DNA from: Rhabdophis nuchalis
Lineage: Eukaryota; Chordata; Lepidosauria; Squamata; Natricidae
NCBI GenBank assembly: GCA_039707465.1
Contig: CM077648.1
Coordinates: forward strand, 17,357,619 to 17,421,618
Direction of reading: 5' to 3'
Length of the DNA stretch: 64,000 bases
Shown piece after piece: positions 20,975-30,740 of the stretch (position 1 is its first letter; every line of letters begins with the position of its first letter). The notes beneath the pieces are model-generated. The model searched no databases, was not told where the DNA came from, and saw nothing but the letters and a program-made list of their open reading frames with translations. The position numbers were made by a program, and so were the translations under genes.

Positions 20975-21314
20975 CTCCTACAATTTTCTCCGTGTAATCT
21001 CCCATCCTGTAACTAGACTAAAGATCTTGTTAGAAGTGTCTAGAATTGCTCAGCTCCCACTTGTTCCATCATCTTGGCAAGGTTGCTGCGTTTCAGACTG
21101 ATGAAGGGATCTATTATTGATTTAAAAAACAACAACAATGAGTTATATAGTGCAGTTGTTTAATAATCTTAAGTGGCAGACTTACGTGATCCCCTACTAT
21201 TGCTGATCACACATGTTAAAGTACATCCTTTGTGGACTTGCATAATGAGAATGTGTGCATATCACATAATCACAGTTTTAGGGGACTGTTCCCCAAAGTA
21301 GGAAAAAGTTGTGT
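20975..21314. other. unassigned stretch
   Basis: Nothing recognised beyond a short AACAACAACAA run near 21131. Confidence 0.45.
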
Positions 21315-21463
21315 CAAGCAGAATCAGAATCAGAATAGAGCTAGAAGGGACCGTGGAGGTCTTCTAGTCCAACCCCCTGCTCAAGCAGGAGACCCTGTAT
21401 CATTTCAGATAGGTGATTGTCCAGTCTTTTTCTTAAAAAACCTCTAGTGATGCAGCACTGGTC
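21315..21463 (-). mobile_element. CR1 LINE 3' end fragment
   Basis: GGACCGTGGAGGTCTTCTAGTCC, AACCCCCTGCTCAAGCAGGA and CATTTCAGATAGGTG are the inverse of the CR1 3' end. The left side shows a CAGAAT repeat as its tail. Confidence 0.85.
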
Positions 21464-21499
21464 TTCTCTTCATTTATCTTGATTGAGTTATTTATCTTT

Positions 21500-21661
21500 A
21501 TTTTCCAAAATCGCATCCAATTTTGGTCACCGCAAAATAAAAAAAGACATCAAGACACTGAAAAGAGTACAGAGAAGAGTAACAAGGATGATTAGGGGGC
21601 CGGAGGCTAAAACGTAATGAAAAATAGTTGTGGGAATTGGATATCTCCAATCTAGTGAAAG
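21500..21661 (+). mobile_element. CR1 LINE ORF fragment
   Basis: CCAATTTTGGTCACCGC, AAAGAGTACAGAGAAGAGTAAC, AAGGATGATTAGGGG and GGAGGCTAAAACGTAATGAA match the FWSP--ERVQRRATKMIRGLE-KTYEE section of the copy at 16317, with frameshifts. A SINE abuts its 3' side. Confidence 0.8.
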
Positions 21662-22010
21662 GGGGATGAAGTGGCTCAGTGGCTGAGACACTGAACTTGT
21701 CAATCGAAAGGTGGGCAATTTGGTGGTTTGAATCCCTAGTGCCGCGTAATGGAGTGAGCCCCCATTACTTGTCCCAGCTTCTGCCAACCTAGCAATTTGA
21801 AAGCATGTACAAATGCAAGTAGAAAAATAGGAACCATCTTTGGTGGGAAGGTAACAGCGTTCAGTGCGCCTTTGCTGTTTAGTCATGTCAGCCGCATGAC
21901 CACGGAAATGTCTTTGGACAGTGCTGGCTCTTCAGCTTTGCAAGGGAGATGAGCACCGCCTCCTAGAGTCAGGAACAACTAGCACATATGTGGAAGGAGA
22001 ACCTTTACCA
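21662..22010 (+). mobile_element. Sauria-type tRNA SINE, nearly full length
   Basis: A box AGTGGCTCAGTGGCTGAG, B box GGTTTGAATCC, then CTTCTGCCAACCTAGCAATTTGAAAGC, GGTGGGAAGGTAACAGCG, GCCGCATGACCACGG, GATGAGCACCGCC, CTAGAGTCAGGAACAACTAGC and an ACCTTTACC tail. It interrupts CR1 homology on its left. Confidence 0.92.
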
Positions 22011-22854
22011 TTATGTTTTATGTTTGTGGAGAACACTGAGAGATCCCAAATCTTTAACAGCAGGAACACAAAGGAAAGATGTATCTGTACTCAATCTAGA
22101 ATTAATACAGAATCACATATTTAACCAGTCTGCCAGAACCAACAATCTGAAGGCCAGACTGGTGTAATGCTAAAATAATAGACCAGGAATATTATGGTAT
22201 GTTTTAGGAAACTATTTTGCTCTCAGTTATCTGTGTATCATACTTACTTTATTTTAACGAGGATAAATACTTTCCATAGCAACCTGATCCAAAACATCTT
22301 TTCAAATAAATACAATGAATTTAAACAATGCAGTTAATAATCATTAAATGTTATTAGCCACCTAAGGAAGTAGCTTGTTTACATCAGGAAAATAATAAAA
22401 GTAATTCTATTAATATAATCTGTATCTCCATTTGGAAGAAATTGGGTGGGAAGTGGTATTGTACTATCCATTCAAAGGATGAAATAATCCAATACTCTTC
22501 ACACTAATTACTATGCTAAAACAGAATCATTATTTCATCCTTTGTGCAAATGTTACAGTTTTTTTAAAAAAATCAAAAACTTTCATAAATCTGTTTCAAT
22601 AAAGCTATTCTGTTTGTTTAGAAAGTCTCCTTTTTCTACCTGACTATCTCCAGGGAATGAAAAAGTATTTACCAATAGTCTCACTGAAACCATGTGCAGT
22701 CCCTAAATCCTAAAATTACCCCATGAATCTCTTAAAAGTTTCCAATGAATTTATTAAATAGAAGAGAAAACATAGCTAATGATATTTTGGAAACTCTTAT
22801 ACTACCTGATAATCTGGTGTTTCCCAGGCATTTATTTATCCTAATCCATATATT
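22011..22854. other. low-repeat AT-rich stretch
   Basis: No transposon recognised. CAGTTAATAATCATTAAATG near 22331 and other AATTA/TAAT motifs resemble homeodomain-site-rich noncoding elements, but this is only composition. No convincing ORF. Confidence 0.4.
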
Positions 22855-23172
22855 TGTCCCCAAAAATAACCCCGGACGAAATGTAATTTCTAATGTTGGA
22901 TTTTCCCCCTTACCAGAGGGAGCCCCCTTGTGAAGCCGTTTCTATGGCAATTCCACTGTGCTGTACAGTAGAAGCCATTTTACAGCAGTACGGTAGAAGC
23001 TATTTTAAGGCACAACAGGCTGTATCTTAACAGAACACACACACACACAACCAAGGGTGTTAGAGGTGTCTTACCTTCCAGAGATTAAGTCATCTGTGTA
23101 CCAAGTTTGGTTGAAATTGCTTGAGGTGCTCCAGAGTTATGCTGTGTGTGTGTATATATACACACAACCATT
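22855..23172 (-). mobile_element. Helitron-like element copy (minus strand)
   Basis: Inverse of the family at 27032: GTTGGATTTTCCCCCTTACC, GAGGGAGCCCCCTTGTG, AACAGGCTGTATCTTAACAG, TTGGTTGAAATTGCTTGAGG and CCAGAGTTATGCTG. A short GTAGAAGCCATTTTA-type duplication lies near 22970-23005. The CTAG end is not preserved. Confidence 0.75.
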
Positions 23173-23200
23173 TATGTATGTATGTATGTATGTATGAAAA
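23173..23200 (+). repeat. (TATG)n microsatellite
   Basis: About six TATG units at the 5' side of the Helitron-like copy. Confidence 0.9.
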
Positions 23201-23304
23201 TTTATGCTTGGCTGTTCTATATTATTCATAATTTCCCAAGAGCAATTTTTATCATCCCAATATAGAATTAGGATTATAAAATCCTAATGCAGGATTATTA
23301 TATA

Positions 23305-23518
23305 ACATAGAATAATAGGATTGGAAGGGATCCTGGAGGTCTTATAGTCTAGCCACCTGCTCAAACAGAATCCCTTATACCATTTCCAACAAATTTCTTC
23401 TTAAAAGCCTCCAGTGCACTCTTTGTATCAATATCATTTTTGGATCTGAATGCAGCATTTCAAAACTGGTCTCACCAATGTAGTATAAAGCAGTGTTATC
23501 ACTTCATGTGATCTTATT
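23305..23518 (-). mobile_element. CR1 LINE 3' end fragment
   Basis: GGATTGGAAGGGATCCTGGAGG, CACCTGCTCAAACAG and CATTTCCAACAAATTTCTTC are the inverse CR1 3' end; CTCACCAATGTAGTATAAAGC continues a related, older CR1 subfamily. Confidence 0.7.
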
Positions 23519-23529
23519 TATTTATCTAT

Positions 23530-23601
<72 letters not shown>

Positions 23602-23833
23602 TTATTTATTTATATTTATAGGAAATTAATAAATAGCAATATACAACATACAAAATATTAAAACTGAATTAAATTATCCCTGTGCTAAAACAATATTTAA
23701 AATCCCTAAAAACCTTAACAATATCCTTAAAACTCAAATTAAAACAAAAATATTTTTTTACGGCTAGGTATAAGAGTTAAGCCAGGCCGGCCTGCTGAAA
23801 TAAGTGAGTTTTTAACTTCTGGCGGATCTTCAC
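23519..23833 (-). mobile_element. L2-type LINE 3' UTR with (ATCT)n tail
   Basis: TCCCTGTGCTAAAAC, AGGCCGGCCTGCTGAAATAAG and TTTTTAACTTCTGGCGG are the inverse of the L2 3' region. About 20 TATC units (23525-23600) form its tail, unlike the ATT tails of other copies. Confidence 0.8.
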
Positions 23834-23850
23834 ATTATCTTGATATGAAC

Positions 23851-24128
23851 CAGTGATGGGTTCCTACCATTTCAGACTGGTTCGCCTAAACCGGTAGCAA
23901 CTTGATGGCCTGGGTCACTGGAACCGGCAGCGACCCAGACATGCCCTGCCCTTGAACCGGTTCTCCTGTAGGCGCTGCCATCTTGTTTTTGGCTTCTACA
24001 CATGCGCAGAGCAATTTTAGTTGTACTGCTCTTGCATGTGCAGCACACATCAAGCGTGCGCCTGAAGCACACATGTGCAGCGCATCCCTGAGCGAACCAG
24101 CAATAGTCTCTTCCAGAACCCACCCCTG
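23851..24128. mobile_element. hAT-type MITE with 8-bp duplication
   Basis: Starts CAGTGATGGGTTCCTACC and ends CCAGAACCCACCCCTG. ATATGAAC (23843-23850) and ATATGAAT (24129-24136) match 7 of 8. The core has GCCATCTTGTTTTTGGCTTC and CATGCGCAGAGCAATTTT, shared with 57258 and, more weakly, 18546. The 85-115-codon minus frames are artefacts. Confidence 0.88.
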
Positions 24129-24213
24129 ATATGAATGCAACATTTGTAGTTACATTTCTGGTCATTTTCCCGGTAAATTTAGCGATATTCGTACAGAAGA
24201 TAAGTTCTTTTGG

Positions 24214-24680
24214 TCTCATGGCACGGGACCTAGTTACGTACGGGATCGCATCCTACCTCATACATCCCTGCGGCCGATTCGCTCCCACAGAGAGGGACTT
24301 CTCCGGGTGCCGTCCACTAGGCAATGCCAGCGGGCGACGCCCAGGGGAAGGGCCTTCTCTGTGGTGGGCCCAACCCTCTGGAACGACCTTCACGCCGAAC
24401 TCAGAATGACCACGGACCTCCGTTCTTTCCGCCAGAAGCTTAAGACACACTTTTTTCAACTGGCCGGCCTGGCCTAACTCTACCTAGCCTTTAGCCTGAC
24501 AACAAATTCTTTTTATTGGTTTTTAAGGGGAATAGTTTTAATTTATTGCAAATTTTTAGCACAGGGCTAATTATTTAATTTGATTTTAAATTTTGTATAT
24601 TGTTATGTTTATTTATGCTTTTTAATTTCCTGTGCACCGCCCCGAGTCCCTTTCGGGAAAGGGAGCGGTATATAAGTTTA

Positions 24681-24711
<31 letters not shown>

Positions 24712-24712
24712 C
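24214..24712 (+). mobile_element. L2-type LINE 3' end with (ACTAA)n tail
   Basis: ATGGCACGGGACCTAGTTACG onward encodes the L2 C-terminal tail in more than one register (GRFAPTEREFSGCR-like and the true SHREGLLRVPSTRQ register), ending KTHFFQLAGLA-stop. The 3' UTR has CACCGCCCCGAGTCCC and ends in five to six ACTAA units. Confidence 0.87.
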
Positions 24713-24713
24713 T

Positions 24714-25543
24714 CTGCTTAATATATTAAATTGTATTTTACAAGTTGGCTTCCCTGACCATTGGGGGGGGGGGGTGTTCCTCGCAATGAAATGATGTAGG
24801 ATCGTTCTAAAAGGTCTTATATGACTTTGCCTCTGTTTTTATTCCAACTGTGTCATTAAGACTGCATCTTCCAAAGGTGAAATAAAAGTGAAAGTCGTAA
24901 TGAATTTTTAATTTTCAAACCAGCTCCCTTGACCAAAGGGTTCCCCGTGGGTCCAACAAGAAATATCTTTGCAAAGTTTGCTATTTATAAAAAAAATGAT
25001 CTAAGGGAACATATTACTGAATCCCTTGTGCACAAAATACTAATATCTAATTGCAAAGTACCTTTTTTTTTTTTGCAAAATGTTAATTAGGCCATTTTGA
25101 AAACTACACTATTAAATTTACATTAAGAATTTTTGGGTGGAGGAGAACATTGCATCAGCCAATATTTTGTGCATAAAAGAGTGATTTGTAAAGTGAAGAC
25201 TTTCCTCTTTTTTTGCCAGTAAGTATCAAAGTATCCCTCCAAAGATTAAAAAGGGAGAAATTATTATCCTTCGTGTTCTCCGAGAAGGCTTAAATAGTTT
25301 ACAAATTAAGTTTAATGACTGGTGTGTATATTTTAATGTGCAGATTGCATTTGCCTTCACCTTCTGGCTTGCCACTTATATTTTATTACATATTGTATTA
25401 CATCATGTAGTGTGACTTGGCTGTACCCTTAGTAGCTTATTCAGACAAAGGAGTACTTTATTCTAAGGAATGTGTCCATGACATTTTTGTAATGAAAATA
25501 AGTAATGTGAACTGTGAAACATCACCCCCTTCCTCACATATAG
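24714..25543. other. low-repeat AT-rich stretch
   Basis: No transposon recognised. A good acceptor-like tract TTCCTCTTTTTTTGCCAG ends at 25220 and is followed by about 60 open codons, but the composition is Lys/Ile-rich as expected from AT-rich DNA. Confidence 0.4.
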
Positions 25544-25563
25544 TGTAGCGGCTAGCAGAGCTG

Positions 25564-25897
25564 GTGGCAGACTCAGGCAGTGAGGAGGTTGAGGTGGATC
25601 ATGGGCCAGTCATGGAGTCTGGGGACGGCTCTGAGGAATGCTCTGTGTCAGAGGCAGAGATGGGGCCAGGGCCATCTGACAGTTATCAGCTGCCTTTGGA
25701 GTCAAATATCAGTGGGGCAGAAGAACAGCTGGAGTCTGTTCCCGATGTGCACTTGTGCAGAGCTACCGGGAGAAGGGAACAGCTAAGGACAAGGGCCGAC
25801 GCGGGAGTAAAGGCACAGGTGGACGGTGAATGGACCCTCCGATGGGGAATAAAGAAGAGCGAAAGGGGAGGGGAGTTTGCAGGAAACAATTACATCC
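25564..25897 (+). pseudogene. acidic reading frame inside LTR family A
   Basis: The open frame encodes DSGSEEVEVD, GPVMESGDGSEECSVSEAE, PSDSYQLP, GAEEQLESVP. It aligns without frameshift to frames at 54841 (plus) and 9561-9836 (minus) and more weakly to 29690. It is rich in Ser, Glu and Asp with no domain I know. It may be a real LTR-encoded peptide, an exon of the element, or a frame kept open by chance; no function is assigned. Confidence 0.35.
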
Positions 25898-26297
25898 CTT
25901 AGACCGATACGCTCCCACAGAGAGGGCCTTCTCAGGGTGCCGTCGGCCAGACCATGCTGACTGGCGACACCCAGGGGAAGGGCCTTCTCTGTGGTGGGCC
26001 CCGCCCTGTGGAACGACCTGCCCCCGGAACTCCGTACCATCACTGACCTCCGCCTCTTCTGCCAGTGTTTAAAAACACATCTCTTTCATCAAGCCGGCCT
26101 AACATAACCTCCGCTGTGACTAGTATAGATAGTTTTAATTGGGGATTTTTAATTGGTTTTAGCGCAGGACTTGGTATTTAATAGGTTTTTTAATTTTTGT
26201 AATTTTGTATTATTTTATATGTTATTTTAAATTCCTGTGCGCTGCCCTGGGTCCTTTTGGAGAAGGGCGGGATATAAATCAAATAAAACTAAAACTA
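25892..26297 (+). mobile_element. L2-type LINE 3' end inserted in an LTR
   Basis: CGCTCCCACAGAGAGGGCC, GGGCCCCGCCCTGTGGAACG, CTGCCCCCGGAACTCCG, AAAACACATCTCTTTCATC and AGCCGGCCTAACATAACC are the L2 C-terminal and 3' UTR sequence, ending ATATAAATCAAATAAAACTA. It is a more diverged subfamily than 6087 (TTTTGGAGAAGGGCGGG variant). Confidence 0.85.
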
Positions 26298-26546
26298 ATT
26301 AGTTCAGTTTCTTAGAATGAAAATCTGTACCTGACTTCTGGCCAAGTAATTGCTGCTACAGCATGGCGTTTGGAAGATATTGGCCTGGCAACTTTCCAAG
26401 CCTGATAAAGGTCTGTAGTTGTGAAATCTCATGAAAGACTGTTGGCCAGGACTTTTCTGGAGAGGAATTCTCTTTAACCTAAAGAAAAGAGTTTTTATCG
26501 TGACGAGGAGTCTGCTTCATGCTCTTGCGAAGCCTATGTGAGAACA

Positions 26547-27031
26547 GATAGCGGAAATCGTGAGAGTTTTGGAGTTCATAGAAAATGACCAAACACACAC
26601 ACACACACATTGGATTCCTTCTTGGGTTTTCCCCCCCGCCTTTATTTGAATGTAAGCAATACGAGAAGTGTTTCAATCACATGCCAGGTTTCTTTATATC
26701 AAGTACCATTTACCTAAGGCATTTCAACAGTCTCTGCTAGATCTCCCACTTTCTCACTCTCCAACCTCCCTGCAGTCATTCTGCTAAGTGGCAGCAATGC
26801 AACAAAACACCATTTCAATGTACTGGAAAAATCCTTGATGTGACATTGCCGCATGGGGAATTTAAATGGCAGGTCCTCTGATTGAGGGTATAGTGAGGGA
26901 AATGTAAATGGGGATTCCCCTACTCCTTGTGGAGCTGCCTGGCATCAATCAGTCATTGTGAGACTGTTGTTGCTGTCTGCATAAACCATTGGTGAGCCTT
27001 ACTGATACATAAGATCTCTCACTAAAAGACA
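26547..27031. other. unassigned stretch with short (CA)n
   Basis: A CA run of about nine units lies at 26590-26608. Otherwise nothing recognised. Confidence 0.45.
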
Positions 27032-27376
27032 TCTATATAGATAAAAATGGCTGTGTGTCTATGTTCCAGCATGATTCTGGAAAGCCTTGAGCAATTTCAA
27101 CCAAAAATGTGGTCCACAGCTGATTTATTCTCTGGAAACAAATACTGTGGGGGCAAGACACCACTAAAACCCCTAGGGTGTGTGTTATTTTTAGATACAG
27201 CCTGTTGTGTCTTAAAATGGCTTCTATGCAATGGAGTTGCTGTGGTAACTTCTTCACAGTACTCCACAAGGGGTCTCCCTCTGGTAAGGAGGAAAGCCCA
27301 ACATTATAAATTACGTTTGATCTGGATATTTTCCCCCTATAAATAAATACCTGGGCAACGCTAGATTATCAGCTAG
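27032..27376 (+). mobile_element. Helitron-like element with both ends
   Basis: Starts TCTATATAGATAAAAATGG after an A and ends ACCTGGGCAACGCTAGATTATCAG then CTAG, followed by T. A 5' TC, a 3' hairpin remnant before CTAG and insertion between A and T are the Helitron hallmarks. At 345 bp it has no RepHel gene. Copies are at 10506 and 22855. Confidence 0.82.
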
Positions 27377-27410
27377 TAGCCAATAAACAACTCAGATCTG
27401 AAAGTCCAGT

Positions 27411-27640
27411 CTATGGACTAAGGAGTCTATGATAGCAGCCTTCCAGTACCTGAGGAGCTTTCCCAGAGAAGATAGAGTTGACCCATCACTTCTCCAAAGC
27501 ACTTGAGGACAGGACAAGAAGTAACAGTTGAAAGAGCATTAAAGAGAGATCCAACTTAGGAGAAATTTCCTGGCAGTGAGAACAATTAACTAGCCTCTGG
27601 CTTGCCAGATGTGGCTGACCTAAGATCTTTAACATCCCTC
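27411..27640 (+). mobile_element. CR1 LINE ORF fragment
   Basis: GATAGCAGCCTTCCAGTACCTGAGG, CTTCTCCAAAGCACTTGAGG, ACAGGACAAGAAG, GAGAAATTTCCTGGCAG and AACAATTAACTAGCCTCTGG match the later half of the CR1 ORF, with indels. Confidence 0.75.
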
Positions 27641-27659
27641 ACTCTCAGTCATTCTAGAG

Positions 27660-27796
27660 CAGGGGTCTCCAATCTTGGCAACTTTAAGACCTGTGGACAT
27701 CAACTCCCAGAATTCCTCCAGTCATTCTTTGCTGGCTGAGGAATTCTGGGGGTTGAAGTCTACAGGTCTTAAAGTTGCCAAGGTTGGAGACCCTTG
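27660..27796. mobile_element. hairpin hAT MITE (CAGGGGTCTCC family)
   Basis: Starts CAGGGGTCTCCAATCTTGGC and ends CCAAGGTTGGAGACCCTTG. Arms of about 60 bp are slightly diverged, with a TCATTCTTTG centre. No exact target duplication. Confidence 0.88.
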
Positions 27797-28246
27797 CTTT
27801 ACAGAGCTTCAAATTCTCTGCTCTTGCACTTGTCTATGACTGGCTTGGATATGCTATGTAGAATATTGATTGAAAGAAACTGTGCTTGTTTTTATTCACA
27901 TTAGCAATTTTTTTTATTTACAGTATACATACAGTACCTATAATCATAATCAAAACAGAAGCACCATTTTGCCATCCATGGATGAATCCGTCAAGTATTT
28001 AGAAGTCAATTTGGTTCACACTTTAAAAAAAAATAAAAATTGAATTATACAGTTAGAGATCGACTTCTCATATCACTGCCTGGATCAAGACCATTTATCA
28101 TTGTCAACTGACGTCTCTAATTCTTTCCATTGTTTAGGACATGCATAGCATTAGAAAGATTTGTCTTAAGGACTGACTTTCAGTGTCACTGCAGAAGGAT
28201 TTTTCCCCACTCCATAAATGAAAAGAGCACCTACTGTTTAACCATT
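27797..28246. other. unassigned stretch
   Basis: No repeat recognised. TTTTTTTTATTTACAG at 27908-27923 is a good acceptor-like sequence followed by about 39 open codons, but no matching donor phase was found. Confidence 0.4.
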
Positions 28247-28263
28247 AGAATCACAGGTAACTT

Positions 28264-28685
28264 GGGTTTGTGGAAATACCATCCCAAGGAAACATAAATT
28301 GAGAAAGAGACCCCTATAACAACAGAAAAAGAAAGGGAGAGAGGAGGAGAGGAGGAGGAGGGAAGGAAGAAAGAGATAAGGAGAGGAGGGTGGAAGGGAT
28401 AGAAAAAGGAGAGAGGGTAGGAAGGGGAAGAGGAAGAATTGGAGTAGGGGAGAGACAAAGGAAGAAGGAACGGGAAGGAGAGGAGGAAGGAAGAAAGTAG
28501 GGAAGGGAGCAGTGGTGGGTTTCAAATTTTTTAGAACCTACTCTGTAGGTGTGGCCTATTTTGTGGGCGTGACTTGGTAGTCATGTGACAGGGTGGGAGT
28601 GGCCACCTTTTAAAATGTGGTGAAACTCATTTAACAACGCTCTTGCTTAGCAACCCAAATTTTGGACTCAATTGTGATGATAAAT

Positions 28686-28721
<36 letters not shown>

Positions 28722-29087
28722 TCCTTCCTTTCTTCTTTCCTTTCCTTTCCTTCCCATTGGGTCACTGGCAGCGGCGGGCCAGATTTACTTCCAGGTACGC
28801 CGGTGGAACCCCCTCTCACCGGTTCTCTACATTTCACCAACTGGCTCTCGCGAGTAGGTGCGAGCCTGCAGAAACCCACCACTGGAAGGGAGGTAGGAAG
28901 AAAAGAAAGGGAAAATAAGGTGGTGTTAAAACAGGCAGATGGGATGGTAAATAAAGCAATCCAAACTGTATATTATAACATTTTTAAATGGAATAATAAA
29001 TGTATAAGAATGACAAATGAAAAGAAGAAGAATAACTGTGTGAATGCATACCTACAATTGTATGTAAAAGAATAAAAACATTAAAAA
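28264..29087 (+). mobile_element. L1-like 3' end with polypurine tract and 17-bp duplication
   Basis: AGAATCACAGGTAACTT occurs exactly at 28247-28263 and 29088-29104. Inside are about 200 bp of G/A-rich sequence (28317-28509), then GGTAAATAAAGCAATCC, ATAAATGTATAAGAATGAC and an A-rich end. A homologous insert is at 42302. Polypurine tracts are typical of L1 3' UTRs, so L1 is inferred. A hAT MITE later entered at 28510. Confidence 0.85.
28510..28884. mobile_element. hAT-type element with exact 8-bp duplication and (TTTC)n
   Basis: GAAGGGAG lies on both sides (28502-28509, 28885-28892). Ends CAGTGGTGGGTTTC and GAAACCCACCACTG pair perfectly over 14 bp. The interior has GTGGGCGTGACTTGG, AACTCATTTAACAACG and a TTTC/TTCC tract, like a short version of the element at 1940. 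Confidence 0.95.
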
Positions 29088-29104
29088 AGAATCACAGGTA
29101 ACTT

Positions 29105-29591
29105 AATCGCGGAGGAGTTAGACCATGAATCAGGAGTGCCCTGTTATCACTTATCCTTAATTGTCACAGTCATTATCTTATTAGTAAAGTAACATTAAAA
29201 AAACCAAAGACATCTGACTTTGGGGTTAATTGGTAGGTTAGCTTTTGGTTTGAAGAGCACAAAGGTTACTCAACATGGACCAAGTTAGTGGAAATATGGA
29301 TCACTTTAATAAGCTGAAGTGCACCGAGGGCTGGACTGAAAGTTTTCCAATGAGAAAAGTGTTATTCTTCATCATTACCTTGTTCGATTGTTGCTACTGC
29401 CATTTTTATAATTTAACGACAGCACAATTCCACCCATGGTTGTTGAGGAGGGCAACCAAGTGGCTGACTGGTCACAATCAGCAAATTTAGGATGACCTGG
29501 CATTAGAAGGAGAGTTATGAAAAAATAAACATTCAGCCACTTGGAAGAGCCCAGATTTTTATCTCAAAGTATTTATTCCTGTCAATTTGTA
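29105..29591. other. unassigned stretch
   Basis: A 71-codon ORF from 29275 has a reasonable start context but no domain and no upstream or downstream support. Confidence 0.4.
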
Positions 29592-29650
29592 TGGGGATGG
29601 GATGGGATAGGATAGGATAGGATAGGATAGGATAGGATAGGATAGGATAG
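29592..29650 (+). repeat. (GGATA)n microsatellite
   Basis: About ten GGATA/GGGAT units. Two further units occur at 30186-30195 beyond the LTR, so the array is the 3' tail of the minus-strand CR1 split by the LTR. Confidence 0.93.
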
Positions 29651-30180
29651 TGTTGTGACCCAGCAGGGACCGGCTGAGCTGCTGATGGACTCTGATAGCG
29701 AGGAACCATATGAGTCTGCCCTGGAAGCTGAGGAAGACCCTAGGGGGTGTTCAGAGTCGGAGCAGGAACCATAGAGGCTGGTTGGCCACCAGGAGGCGCC
29801 TGAAGCATGGACCAGTGGGGAGGATCAAAGGCAGTTTGTCCATGACGCAAGAGTGAGAAGAACTGAGAGGCCAAGGCAGGCTCACAGACGGTGATTAAGC
29901 ATCAGGTGGTTGTTGAGTGGCCCCTCCCAAGAGAGCTTATAGGTGAGGCGATGGGAGGGAACATGTGCAGGAAACAAACGTTCGGAAAGGAGCCATGAAT
30001 GTCTGTCTGTGAATTCAGCTTGTGCCTGTTCCGTGAAGGAGTTTTGAAGGTCTGTGTGAAAGGTTGCTGCAGAGTTAAGCTTGTGACGTGAATGTTCTGG
30101 GCTCTATCTCTGTTATCTTGCTCAATTAACAGTGGCCAACAGCCAAGTCTGTGTTATTGTCTATTTGAAGGCCTTGGACA
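29651..30180 (+). mobile_element. solo LTR, family B
   Basis: Starts TGTTGTGACCCAGCAGG and ends GGCCTTGGACA. Modules shared with family A: an acidic frame (DSDSEE, then CSESEQEP before a stop), GGCCCCTCCCAAGAG, and GTGCAGGAAACAAACG. It lies in the CR1 simple-repeat tail. If the right duplication is GATAG at 30186, the LTR would end at 30185. No AATAAA is obvious. Confidence 0.65.
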
Positions 30181-30740
30181 GAAAAGATAGGATAGACCTT
30201 GGAGGTCTTCTAGTCCAACCCCCTGCTTAGGCAGGAAACCCTACACCACTTCAGACAAATGGCTATCCAACATCTTCTTAAAAACTTCCAGTGTTGGAGC
30301 ATTTAAAACTTCTGGAGGCAAGTTATTCCACTGATTAATTGTTTTAAGTGTCTGGAAATTTCTTCTTGGTTCTAAGTTGCTTCTCTCCTTGATTAGTTTC
30401 TACCCATTGCTTCTTGTCATACCCTCAGGTGCTTTGGAAAATAGGTTGACTCTCTCTTCTTTATGGCAGCTCCTCAAATATTGGATGACTGCTATCATGT
30501 CTCCCCTGGTCCTTCTCTTCTCTAGACTAGCCATGCCCAGTCCCTGTAACCTTTCAACATATGTTTTAGCATCCAGTCCCCTCATTATCTTGGTTGCTCT
30601 TCTCTGCACTTTTTCTAGAGTCTCAACATCTTTTTTATAGTGTGGTGACCAAAACTGGATGCAGTACTCTAGGTGTGGTCTTACTAGGGCAGTGAGAGTC
30701 CTGTGATGGGTCTTGCAATTGGGAGGTAACATCAGGTGAG
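30181..30740 (-). mobile_element. CR1 LINE 3' end (minus strand)
   Basis: ACCTTGGAGGTCTTCTAGTCC and AACCCCCTGCTTAGGCAGG start the inverse 3' UTR. The minus frame 30400-30700 encodes LVRPHLEYCIQFWSPHYKKD, VETLEKVQRRATKIMRG, EKRRTRGDMIAVIQYL and LFSKAPEGMTRSNG. 5' truncated near 30700. Confidence 0.9.

Larger units (their letters stand above)
25544..26546 (+). mobile_element. solo LTR, family A, split by an L2 insertion
   Basis: The 5' half (25544-25891) begins TGTAGCGG and runs to TTTGCAGGAAACAATT. The 3' half (about 26298-26546) has AGTTTTTATCGTGACGAGG, ATGCTCTTGCGAAGCC and ends GTGAGAACA. Flanks TATAG and GATAG match 4 of 5. Compared with the uninterrupted copy at 54838, the insert is exactly the L2 tail at 25892. 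Confidence 0.8.

Noticed and set aside
23872..24219. 115-codon and 85-codon minus-strand frames
   Set aside because: They cover the hAT MITE at 23851-24128.
25220..25400. Acceptor-like tract followed by ~60 open codons
   Set aside because: Lys/Ile-rich composition expected of AT-rich DNA and only a poor donor; phase fits no other candidate exon.
27924..27994. Acceptor-like TTTATTTACAG with 39 open codons
   Set aside because: Weak donor; exit phase does not match candidate exon A; no other support.
28231..28525. 95-codon Pro/Phe/Leu/Ser minus-strand frame
   Set aside because: Complement of the polypurine tract of the L1-like insertion.
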